Source of the DNA: Pirellulaceae bacterium
GTDB lineage: Bacteria > Planctomycetota > Planctomycetia > Pirellulales > Pirellulaceae
Reading direction: 5' to 3'
NCBI GenBank assembly: GCA_022448315.1
Contig: JAKVCA010000032.1
Coordinates: 1-50,422 of the forward strand
Length of the DNA: 50,422 bases
A program made the position numbers and the translations under genes. Position 1 is the stretch's first letter, and every line of letters begins with the position of its first letter. This document shows positions 1-7,137 of this stretch, in pieces. A model generated the notes under the pieces. It saw nothing but the letters and a program-made list of their open reading frames with translations, was not told the origin of the DNA and made no database searches.

Positions 1-501
1 ATCAAAGCCTTGGCCGTTGGGGTGGTGGGGCCAGTGCGCCCCGTTGTGCCATTTTCCGAAGCAGCCGGTTCGATATCCCACATGGCCAAGCAGCTCGGCC
101 AAAGTATCCTCTGAGCCTCGCATGTTTTCCCGGCCCCGGGTGACGCCATGAGTACCCGTTCGCAGGTGGTATCGACCCGTCAAGAGGCCGGCTCGCGTCG
201 GGGCGCAGACGGGACTGACGTAAAATCGCTGAAGTCGGGCACCGGATGCCGCTAACGCATCCAGTCGAGGCGTTTTCAGGTGGGAATTCTCATGGCTGGT
301 GACATCGCCCCATCCCTGATCGTCCGTCATGATCAATAGGACGTTGGGGGATTTTCGCATCGGAGATTCGATGGCGTTGGCCGAACTCAGCCCGATTGTC
401 GTCGTTAGACATACAACAAACGTCGCGAAGAGGTACAGGTTTTGGCTCCAACCGGCGAAAAGCTTCAAAACTGACGAAACAGCGAGTTCGGTTCGTGACA
501 C
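1..501 (-). CDS. Secreted sulfatase (arylsulfatase A family), N-terminal part, cut by the window edge
   Basis: The protein should hydrolyse sulfate esters, most likely on sulfated polysaccharides, after export. The 167 visible residues show a hydrophobic export segment (about residues 20-43, ending SSANA), then PNVLLIMTDDQGWGD with the two metal-binding aspartates at residues 60-61. The formylglycine motif CAPTR follows at residues 99-103, then LLTGRY, and near the edge FGKWHNG and NGQGFD. This is the N-terminal third of a type I sulfatase; the rest lies beyond base 1. The cysteine-type motif requires a formylglycine-generating enzyme. The GTG at 501 is the most upstream reasonable start and has a GAGAG about 10 bases before it; a TTG at 468 is the alternative and gives a tighter signal peptide. 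It is divergent from a second sulfatase at 876. Family assignment is firm; the substrate is unknown. Confidence 0.9.
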   Translation of the reverse strand, partial: MSRTELAVSSVLKLFAGWSQNLYLFATFVVCLTTTIGLSSANAIESPMRKSPNVLLIMTDDQGWGDVTSHENSHLKTPRLDALAASGARLQRFYVSPVCAPTRAGLLTGRYHLRTGTHGVTRGRENMRGSEDTLAELLGHVGYRTGCFGKWHNGAHWPHHPNGQGFD

Positions 502-875
502 GGCGAAGGTCTCTCGAGGGTAGTCGATTGGCCACGGTGCATGGCCTTTTTCAGGGGAAATCGTAAGCGGTATCGTCTTACAAAAGGAGTGCGAGTGCAA
601 CTCAAGCCGCTTCGATAAAAAATGGATTGAAGAAAGTTACCTGACCATGGAGCGATTTCGGAGATGGACTGTTGGACATCAGGGAGAATCCGCGTTGTTG
701 TCTACAATCGGCCCCTCGTTTCGCTTAAAGTAGGACCGCCGTTGAAGGGCTTAGTTAAACTGCTGGTTTCCATGGACACCGAGTCCCGAAAGTGTTTTTG
801 GGAATCCGCGTGACCTGTCGACGCGGCTCGCGATTGCGGACGTGTTTCTTCTTCTGATTTCTGTTGGGGCGCCTG
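502..875. other. Non-coding region between two divergent sulfatase genes
   Basis: These 374 bases separate the starts of two sulfatase genes and must hold both promoters. I see no convincing -35/-10 pair, operator repeat or RNA structure. An open minus-strand frame extends across it from inside the right-hand gene but has no family features and is antisense to the sulfatase signal-peptide region. Confidence 0.5.
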
Positions 876-2348
876 ATGTTGAGTCTCCGTCTTCTCCGGG
901 TTGGCATGGCGATCGGTTTTTTTATCGCCGCCTTTGGCTTGACCGCTCAAAGCAACGCCGCAGAACGACCGCCCAACATCGTGTTGATCGTTGCCGATGA
1001 TCTGGGGTACGGCGAACTGGGTTGTTACGGTCAGAAGTGGATTCGGACGCCGGTGCTCGATCAGTTGGCTCAGGACGGCGTTCGCTACACCCAGTTTTAT
1101 GCGGGGAACGCGGTTTGTGCGCCTTCGCGATGCTGTTTGATGACGGGCAAGCACCCGGGGCATGCCGCGATTCGCAATAACGGTCGGGCGAAAGAGCAGT
1201 TGGATCTGAAGAACCAGTTGGGTTGGGAATTTCCGGGGCAGAATCCGTTGCCTGCCGATGAACTCACATTGGCCGAGGCATTGAAGGCGGCCGGTTACGC
1301 GACCGGTGCCATGGGGAAATGGGGCCTGGGACATTTCGGGACCTCAGGGGATCCCAACACGCAGGGATTCGACCTGTTTTACGGGTTCAATTGCCAGGTG
1401 CATGCCCACAATCACTACCCCAACTTCCTCTGGAGGAATCGGTCGAAAGAGCCACAAGCGGGCAATGATCGGACGCTGAACGGGGAGACTTATTCTCAGG
1501 ATCAATTTGTCGCCGAAGGGATCCGTTTCGTGGAAGAGAATCGGGATCAGCCCTTTTTTCTTTACCTGCCCTTTGCCGTGCCCCATCTTTCCATTCAGGT
1601 TCCTCCTGCCACGCTCGAATCGTATAAGAACGTGATTCCCGAAGCGGACTACAAGCACCGCGGATACTTGGAGCATCCCTTTCCGCGGGCGGGCTATGCG
1701 GCCATGGTCACGCATATGGACCAGGGGATTGGAGACCTGCTCGACAAGCTGGACGAACTCGGTCTCGCCGAAAATACCGTCGTGATTTTTACTTCGGATA
1801 ACGGTCCGACCTACAATCGTCTTGGCGGTTCCGATTCGGAGTTTTTTGATTCGGCGGCGGGGCTGCGGGGCCGAAAGGGAAGTTTCTACGAGGGCGGACT
1901 TCGTGTGCCGCTGATCGTCCGTTGGCCGGGCCATTTGCCCGAAGGGGAAACGCGAACACAGATTTCGGCCTTCTGGGATTTGATGCCAACGATCCTGGAC
2001 TTTGCAGGACAGCCGATTCCCGAGGGAATCGATGGCGAGAGCTTGAAGGCCAATTTGGAATCTGCCGAGGACGGGCTGAAACGCGAGACGTTGTACTGGG
2101 AGTTTCCAGCCTACGGAGGTCAGCAGGCCGTTCGCTGGCAAAACTGGAAAGGGATACGTCCCAATCTGGTCGGCAAGACGCCGAGCTTGAAATTGGAACT
2201 CTACAATTTGGCAAACGATCCTGCGGAGTCGAAAGATGTGGCCGCCGATCACCCCAAAGTCGTTGAGAAGATGAAACAATGGATGACTGAGTTGCGGACT
2301 CCCTCATCCCGGTTTCCGATTCCGATTCTCGACAAGATAGCTCGGTAA
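876..2348 (+). CDS. Secreted sulfatase (arylsulfatase A family)
   Basis: This is a complete type I sulfatase of 490 residues, exported and probably acting on sulfated polysaccharide. An N-terminal export segment (about residues 7-29, ending SNAAE) precedes [15 protein letters not shown] with metal aspartates at 41-42. The formylglycine motif CAPSR is at 81-85 with LMTGKHPGH after it. Further on are [11 protein letters not shown], the metal-binding TSDNGPT, and [10 protein letters not shown]. The usual GKWHLG histidine is replaced by glycine (GKWGLG), a variant I believe occurs in a sub-group of sulfatases, so it need not mean loss of activity. The ATG at 876 follows a GGGGCG stretch at a suitable distance; an in-frame TTG at 864 is possible. 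It converges on the oxidoreductase at 2359 with only 10 bases between the stops. The substrate cannot be read from sequence. Confidence 0.93.
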   Translation: MLSLRLLRVGMAIGFFIAAFGLTAQSNAAERPPNIVLIVADDLGYGELGCYGQKWIRTPVLDQLAQDGVRYTQFYAGNAVCAPSRCCLMTGKHPGHAAIRNNGRAKEQLDLKNQLGWEFPGQNPLPADELTLAEALKAAGYATGAMGKWGLGHFGTSGDPNTQGFDLFYGFNCQVHAHNHYPNFLWRNRSKEPQAGNDRTLNGETYSQDQFVAEGIRFVEENRDQPFFLYLPFAVPHLSIQVPPATLESYKNVIPEADYKHRGYLEHPFPRAGYAAMVTHMDQGIGDLLDKLDELGLAENTVVIFTSDNGPTYNRLGGSDSEFFDSAAGLRGRKGSFYEGGLRVPLIVRWPGHLPEGETRTQISAFWDLMPTILDFAGQPIPEGIDGESLKANLESAEDGLKRETLYWEFPAYGGQQAVRWQNWKGIRPNLVGKTPSLKLELYNLANDPAESKDVAADHPKVVEKMKQWMTELRTPSSRFPIPILDKIAR

Positions 2349-2358
2349 GTGAGAGGGC

Positions 2359-4182
2359 TTAACTCTCCCATGCCAACGCGCGGCGCGTCTGGTTGACGAG
2401 TTCTGTCAGCTCCTGATGACGTGAATCGGTGAGACGCCCGGAGGTTTCCCAATGTCGTTGTTGGTAATAGGCGCTGATGTGAGCCTGAAACTCGTCGCGA
2501 GATAGGGTTCCCGGATTCTGCGGCGCGTCGGAGAAGAATCGTGCGGGCAATTGATCGTCTTCCTGCCTCCAACCCGCGTTCTGATTGAACAGCTTTTTGA
2601 GGTCGATGATGCGGCGAGCCGTGTCCCTAAGTTCCTCTCCGGTCCTGTTTGACGCCGTGGTCAAGGTCAGGAAGCGACTGCAGTCGTTCCAGAAGTCGGT
2701 CAGGCAGCCACGGATGAATTTGCAGAGAATCATGGAATCCATGATCGCGGAACGATCCTCGGTATCGCAGGCATCGCGAGCGACAGAGTGGGTGCGGTCC
2801 GCTTGCGTCGAGTCGAGCGCCGAGAAATCGGCTTCATAGGCGCCGCTCCGATTGTGATCGGCACCCCGCGCGCAGACTGCGAGGCCCACGGCGAGAGATT
2901 TGAGTTTGCGCAGGTCATAGCCGGGCAATTCCAGACCCTTGACGTGCATGGCGAGTCCGGGAGCTTCGTGTCCAATGTGGTCGGCGAATCTCCGACTGCC
3001 CTCGGCCAGATGGTGACCGATGCCCGTGCGTGCGGCCGTTTGGCGGATGGCGTCCAGCAGGGCATCTCCCTCCCCGAACCGTATCGAATTTCCGGGCATC
3101 CAGGCCCTGTCCGAGCATTCCATCGCGAGGGCAATGGTGCCACCCATGCTGATCGTGTCGAGTCCCAGTTCGTTGCAGAGGTGCGTCGCTTCCGCAACGA
3201 CTTTCGGATCGGAGATTCCGCACAACGGGCCCAGTGCAAAGACGCTTTCGTACTCGAGCCTTACCCCGGTCGAATCCGATGAGCTGCGAGGGTAGATGTG
3301 CTCGCAGCCGATGGTGCATGCTGCACAGGAAGAACGGATGGAATTGGAGTCGGCTTGCATGGACTCGACCGACAATCTTTCAGCCTCGGGAAAGGAGCTG
3401 TCCTGGAAATTGCGAGTCGGCAGTGTATTCAGACGATTGAAAGTCAGCAGGTTGCTCAGGGTTCCGAGCTCCCGGTACTTCGCGGTCGCTGCTCCACGCG
3501 ATTGAGTCGCCAGTTCGCGCGAAGCTTCGAGCAGGCCTTGAGGGTCTGCCCACTCGACACGCGACCGTCCGCGAACACCGATCGCCTTGATGTTTTTCAT
3601 TCCCAGAACCGCACCGGTCCCACCGCGTCCGGCATGCCGCCCGTCGTGAGAGACGGAGGCGTAGCGAACGGCGTTTTCACCTGCCGGACCGATGACCGCG
3701 AAGGCATAATTTTTCCCGAACCTGGATCGCAAATTGGCTTCGGCTTCGGAGCAGGGGAGTCCCCATGCGTCCGCAGCGGGTTGAACGACCGCGGTCCCTT
3801 CGTCGATCAGAAGGACGGAAGGTTGGTCCGCCTTGCCCGTGATGATCAGCGCGTCGAATCCCGTTTGCTTACCAGAAATGGCGAAACGGCTGCTGGCCAG
3901 CGAGTCATTCAACAGGCCGGTAAGCGGGCTGCGACAGACCACAGCGAATTTCGCGGATGTGGTCAGCGGACTTCCGACCAAGGGGCTGAAGCTGAAGATG
4001 ACGGCTGACTCGGGTGAACCGGGTTCAGCCGTTGCCTGGTCGGTGGCCAACGCGAGCAGGGTTGCCAGACCGGTTCCACCGATTACATCGGAGAGCATCT
4101 GGTTGGGCAATTCGACGATGCGGCTTGCCGCACTGGAGGCATCCACGATGAGTATTCGCTGGTGGTAGGCGTAAAGGCTCAT
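2359..4182 (-). CDS. Tungsten-type aldehyde:ferredoxin oxidoreductase family protein
   Basis: Enzymes of this family oxidise aldehydes to carboxylic acids, passing electrons to ferredoxin through a [4Fe-4S] cluster next to a tungsten bis-pterin cofactor in the cytoplasm. With the chosen start the protein has 607 residues, close to the 605 of the Pyrococcus furiosus enzyme. The N-terminal AOR domain holds VIGGTGLA (33-40) and the glycine-rich GRHAGRGGTGAVLGMKN (181-197), which bind pterin. The cluster ligands are C286, C289, C293 (CAACTIGC) and C487 (DSMILCKF), matching the spacing of the archaeal enzyme. The ATG at 4182 gives the family-like start MSLYAYHQRILIVD; an upstream ATG at 4251 would add 23 low-complexity residues. 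Its direction opposes both neighbours, so it is probably a single-gene transcript. The substrate is unknown. No tungsten transporter is in view. Confidence 0.9.
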   Translation of the reverse strand: MSLYAYHQRILIVDASSAASRIVELPNQMLSDVIGGTGLATLLALATDQATAEPGSPESAVIFSFSPLVGSPLTTSAKFAVVCRSPLTGLLNDSLASSRFAISGKQTGFDALIITGKADQPSVLLIDEGTAVVQPAADAWGLPCSEAEANLRSRFGKNYAFAVIGPAGENAVRYASVSHDGRHAGRGGTGAVLGMKNIKAIGVRGRSRVEWADPQGLLEASRELATQSRGAATAKYRELGTLSNLLTFNRLNTLPTRNFQDSSFPEAERLSVESMQADSNSIRSSCAACTIGCEHIYPRSSSDSTGVRLEYESVFALGPLCGISDPKVVAEATHLCNELGLDTISMGGTIALAMECSDRAWMPGNSIRFGEGDALLDAIRQTAARTGIGHHLAEGSRRFADHIGHEAPGLAMHVKGLELPGYDLRKLKSLAVGLAVCARGADHNRSGAYEADFSALDSTQADRTHSVARDACDTEDRSAIMDSMILCKFIRGCLTDFWNDCSRFLTLTTASNRTGEELRDTARRIIDLKKLFNQNAGWRQEDDQLPARFFSDAPQNPGTLSRDEFQAHISAYYQQRHWETSGRLTDSRHQELTELVNQTRRALAWES

Positions 4183-4597
4183 CGCGCTCTGTGGCGTGGG
4201 GGGCGAAGCGGCAGCGGTAGTCGGGCCATACCAAATGGTCTGAGCTACCAAGTATAGCCTCCCATCACCCAGGGTGTTCCCCGCCCGGGAAAACCCTGTA
4301 CCCCCGCGGTTAAGGAGATTGAAATTTAATTTAGCGGCCTTTGTGCGGTAAGTTAGGGAACCTTTGATGTCTTTGAGGCGTATTTTTGATTGGGTGGGTA
4401 CAACTGCCGGCCAGTAGCGTTATTCCAATGTCTTCACTAGTTTACGCCGAAGGAGCACGAGGGCAGATCCCAGGTCCGGGTCTCGCACGAAGCGGGAGAA
4501 TAAATTGGCCGGGGTGTCGGCTTCAGGTGACGGAGAGAAGTTGATTTTTTAACGACTCTCTGCACTCGTCTCAGGTACTTTCTCTACAGGTACATCG
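4183..4597. other. Non-coding region between AOR and the response regulator
   Basis: These 415 bases separate divergent starts. The middle has an AT-rich patch around 4318-4336 and another around 4383-4392, but I find no confident promoter, operator repeat or RNA. The AGG before 4598 serves as a modest ribosome binding site for the response regulator. Confidence 0.45.
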
Positions 4598-5323
4598 ATG
4601 ACCGAAGCAATATTGGTTGACATAGTCGGGGATGATTCTACGGGCGTCATCTCACTTGCGGGCATGTTGAGGGCACGCGGATTTGTGGTCAGGACCTTCG
4701 AGTCTGGAACCGCGTGGTTGCGATATGCGGCAGATTCAAAACCTTCCTGTTTGATCATTGATGTCGATCAAAGCGGAAGTTCGACAGGGCTTGAATTGCT
4801 GCAACAGATGGCGGTGGAGAGTCTCGTGGTTCCGTCGATCGTGCTTTCGGCTGATGCGGACATCCGCACCGCTTTGACTGCCGTCGAACTCGGCGCATCC
4901 GACTTCCTTGAGAAGCCAGTCAAAAGCGATGAATTGATTGAGAGTATCGGTGTCTCCATTCAGAAGAAAAGTTTCGAACTGGAAATCCAGACAGAAGTGA
5001 ACCAGACGGAACGGATTTATGCGAAGCTTTCCGACCGAGAACGCACCATCCTGAAGATGGTATGCGACGGGGTTGCGAACAAGGTTATCGCAAGACGTTT
5101 GGAGTTGGGGCTTCGTACCATCGAGAGTTGTCGGGCACAGTTGCTGAAGAGCTTCGAAGTGAGAACATGGCCCGAATTGATCGCCAGAGCAGCGAGGTTT
5201 CAGGCGTATCGCGCGAGTCGTCCCAGGATCATGCAACCCAAGTTCCTGAGTCGTCGCGATTATGGAGGCGTTGGTGAGATCCACGAGTCGATGCAAAACG
5301 CGGCGAACCCCTCTCACTCCTGA
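4598..5323 (+). CDS. FixJ/NarL-type response regulator (receiver + LuxR helix-turn-helix)
   Basis: A cytoplasmic two-component transcription regulator of 241 residues. The receiver domain (about 4-125) has the acidic pair D12-D13, the likely phospho-acceptor D55 in LIIDVDQSG, S84 in the position usually held by Thr/Ser, and K106 in FLEKPVK. A LuxR-type helix-turn-helix follows at about 144-190 (LSDRERTILKMVCDG, then NKVIARRLELGLRTIE), the order typical of FixJ. A tail of about 45 basic and polar residues extends past the DNA-binding domain. No histidine kinase is adjacent, so the signal is unknown. Its last 62 bases overlap the start of dprA in another frame, which suggests a shared transcript. 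Confidence 0.9.
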   Translation: MTEAILVDIVGDDSTGVISLAGMLRARGFVVRTFESGTAWLRYAADSKPSCLIIDVDQSGSSTGLELLQQMAVESLVVPSIVLSADADIRTALTAVELGASDFLEKPVKSDELIESIGVSIQKKSFELEIQTEVNQTERIYAKLSDRERTILKMVCDGVANKVIARRLELGLRTIESCRAQLLKSFEVRTWPELIARAARFQAYRASRPRIMQPKFLSRRDYGGVGEIHESMQNAANPSHS

Positions 5324-6434
5324 CCAACGGTGCAAACTTCAGTTGGCCATGGTACCGGGTATCGGTTCCGGCCGTTTTCAAAAGATCCTGAAACATGTCT
5401 CCAGTCCGGCACGCCTGTTGGCGTACCAAACTCGGGATTGGCTGCAGATCCCGGGCATTGGGACGCAAATTGCGGAGCAGCTGTCGAATCGATTTCAGGA
5501 AATAAGGCTCGAGAGTCTTCTGCAACAGTGCGATGCTCATGACATCGGAATCTGTCTGCTGGGGGATTGCGATTACCCCTTGCTTCTCGCGGAGATCCAC
5601 GATCCACCTCCCGTTATTTTCTGGCAGGGCAAGCAATCGTTACTCGCCCAACGTGCCATCGCTGTGGTCGGTTCCCGCCGTAGCACTCAATACGGCGAAT
5701 CAATAACGCGTTCTCTGGTCTCCGATCTGATTCGGACCGATCTGGCGGTCGTGAGTGGTCTGGCTCGGGGCATTGACCGAGTTGCCCATGAAGTGGCGCT
5801 TGAGAAGGGTGGAGCAACCCTCGCAGTGATCGCTTCAGGACATGGAGTGATTTATCCTCCCGAGCATCACCGTCTTTATGAAGAAATCGCATGCAACGGG
5901 CTGGTGATTTCTGAACATCCGCCAGGCGTCGAAATCAAGAGTCGACATTTTCCGCAACGTAACCGAATCATCGCAGGACTATCCCTCGGCGTCATCGTGG
6001 TGGAAGCCGCCGAAAGGTCGGGCGCTTTGATTACCGTTCGACATGCATTGGAGCAGAATCGAGAAGTATTCGCGGTGCCGGGACGCGTCGGAGATCCGGC
6101 CTCAAAGGGTTGTCTCAATCTGATTCGAGACGGCGCGAAACTGACCGAAGTTGCAGCGGATGTGTTGGAGGAACTTCCACTGCAGGCGCAGGGGCATACC
6201 TTCAGGAATGCAGAGCAGGAGACGGATCTTCCGCCTCCTGTGAACCTTGAGGAACGCGAAAAAAACGTCCTGGAAATGATCGGTTCCAAGCGGGAAGTTG
6301 ATATCGATTCGTTACTGGCAGGGTCAAGCTTGGCCGTGCACGAAGTGCTAGCCGCGTTGGCCGAGTTGGAGTTGCAAGGCCTGATTCAATCGGGGCCGGG
6401 TGGCACGGTGCGGCTCGGCGGACCGAGCCGGTGA
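5262..6434 (+). CDS. dprA: DNA-processing protein DprA
   Basis: DprA binds incoming single-stranded DNA during natural transformation and loads RecA onto it. The 390-residue protein starts with a helical SAM-like/HhH region (LVPGIG-type motif as MVPGIGSGRF near 30, then IPGIGTQIAEQL). The DprA Rossmann-like core follows: AVVGSRRSTQYG, VVSGLARGIDRVAH, ASGHGVIYPPEH, SRHFPQRNRIIAGLS and VVEAAERSGALIT. The last 65 residues look like the winged-helix (DML1-like) domain. The start ATG at 5262 lies inside the response-regulator gene, a 62-base overlap; a GTG at 5274 is an alternative. The overlap suggests translational coupling, though many bacteria that carry dprA are not known to be transformable. 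The stop converges on the TPR gene, 6 bases away. Confidence 0.95.
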   Translation: MEALVRSTSRCKTRRTPLTPDQRCKLQLAMVPGIGSGRFQKILKHVSSPARLLAYQTRDWLQIPGIGTQIAEQLSNRFQEIRLESLLQQCDAHDIGICLLGDCDYPLLLAEIHDPPPVIFWQGKQSLLAQRAIAVVGSRRSTQYGESITRSLVSDLIRTDLAVVSGLARGIDRVAHEVALEKGGATLAVIASGHGVIYPPEHHRLYEEIACNGLVISEHPPGVEIKSRHFPQRNRIIAGLSLGVIVVEAAERSGALITVRHALEQNREVFAVPGRVGDPASKGCLNLIRDGAKLTEVAADVLEELPLQAQGHTFRNAEQETDLPPPVNLEEREKNVLEMIGSKREVDIDSLLAGSSLAVHEVLAALAELELQGLIQSGPGGTVRLGGPSR

Positions 6435-6440
6435 TCGCCC

Positions 6441-6776
6441 CTATTTTTCCCGAACCTGATGAGCCAGATCTCGGGCGCTCTCCGCCTTTTCGATGTACGC
6501 TGGATCGTTGGTTCCAGCAAAGGCTCTTTGGTAGGTGACACTCAGGGCCGTGTAATTGAAAGCATCGCCAGGCTCAAGTTGACAGGCTTTCTCGGCATGC
6601 TCAACGCTGGCTTCAAAATTTTGCGCCTTGTAGTAGGCCACGGCGAGCCCCAAATGAGCTCGCACAAAAGATTCGTCTTCCGACAGGATCGCTTTCCAGC
6701 TCTCGATTTCCTCTTTGACTTTGCCTTCGGCTCGATATTGTTCGGCTTGGGACTCCAACTCATTCAGATCTGCCAT
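6441..6776 (-). CDS. Small tetratricopeptide-repeat protein
   Basis: A predicted cytoplasmic protein of 111 residues made almost entirely of helices. About three TPR-like units can be seen: one near residues 9-35, a clear one with AHLGLAVAYYKAQNFEASVEHAEKACQLEP broken over residues 40-70, and a final one with NYTALSVTYQRAF and YIEKAESARDLA. TPR proteins are protein-protein adaptors, so a role cannot be given. The ATG at 6776 is chosen because AAAGG stands 6 bases before it and the sequence MADLNELESQ begins the helical region; an upstream ATG at 6851 would add 25 residues without such a site. It converges on dprA. Confidence 0.8.
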   Translation of the reverse strand: MADLNELESQAEQYRAEGKVKEEIESWKAILSEDESFVRAHLGLAVAYYKAQNFEASVEHAEKACQLEPGDAFNYTALSVTYQRAFAGTNDPAYIEKAESARDLAHQVREK

Positions 6777-7078
6777 GGTAAACCTTTCTTTATCGAGAAC
6801 TATTTCATCGACCAAGATGTGGAATGTAGGGTTTTGAAGTTCACTCTCCAAGGTTCCCTTTGAGGGTCTTCGCTTGGCAAAGCGAACATGAAACCTTGCG
6901 GGTTAAGTCGCCGTGTGGCTTGGCCGACTTGCAATCATTATGTGACATTTCGCCGCTTTGAACACCGGTCGCCTCGCACATGAGCAGGTCTCGAGCGTTC
7001 GCGACCCACGGTTGGGGTTCCTGTTAGCCGAGCATTGCGAGCCGGGTGTCACGTTCTGTGAAACAAGTGTAGGGCTAC
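6777..7078. other. Non-coding region between ppdK and the TPR gene
   Basis: The region holds the upstream sequence of the minus-strand TPR gene. A short perfect inverted repeat, TTCGCTT-GGCA-AAGCGAA, lies at 6870-6887, about 95 bases upstream of the TPR start. It could be an operator or a leader hairpin, but nothing else supports that. No RNA gene is evident. Confidence 0.45.
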
Positions 7079-7112
7079 AAAAAAACGGAGCAGACTGAGC
7101 CTGCTCCGTTTT
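7079..7112 (-). terminator. Rho-independent terminator of ppdK
   Basis: Read on the minus strand, a 12-bp stem (AAAACGGAGCAG paired with CTGCTCCGTTTT, 7082-7093 and 7101-7112) with a 7-base loop ends in a run of T. It lies 25 bases past the ppdK stop, which is the expected place. Confidence 0.88.
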
Positions 7113-7137
7113 CAGAATTCATTCACGATCTCAACGC

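Noticed and set aside
702-1334. Minus-strand open frame of 210 codons
   Set aside because: Antisense to the sulfatase and its leader; arginine- and glutamine-rich with no family features.
1344-2279. Minus-strand open frame of 311 codons
   Set aside because: Lies fully opposite the sulfatase gene and reads as its reverse.
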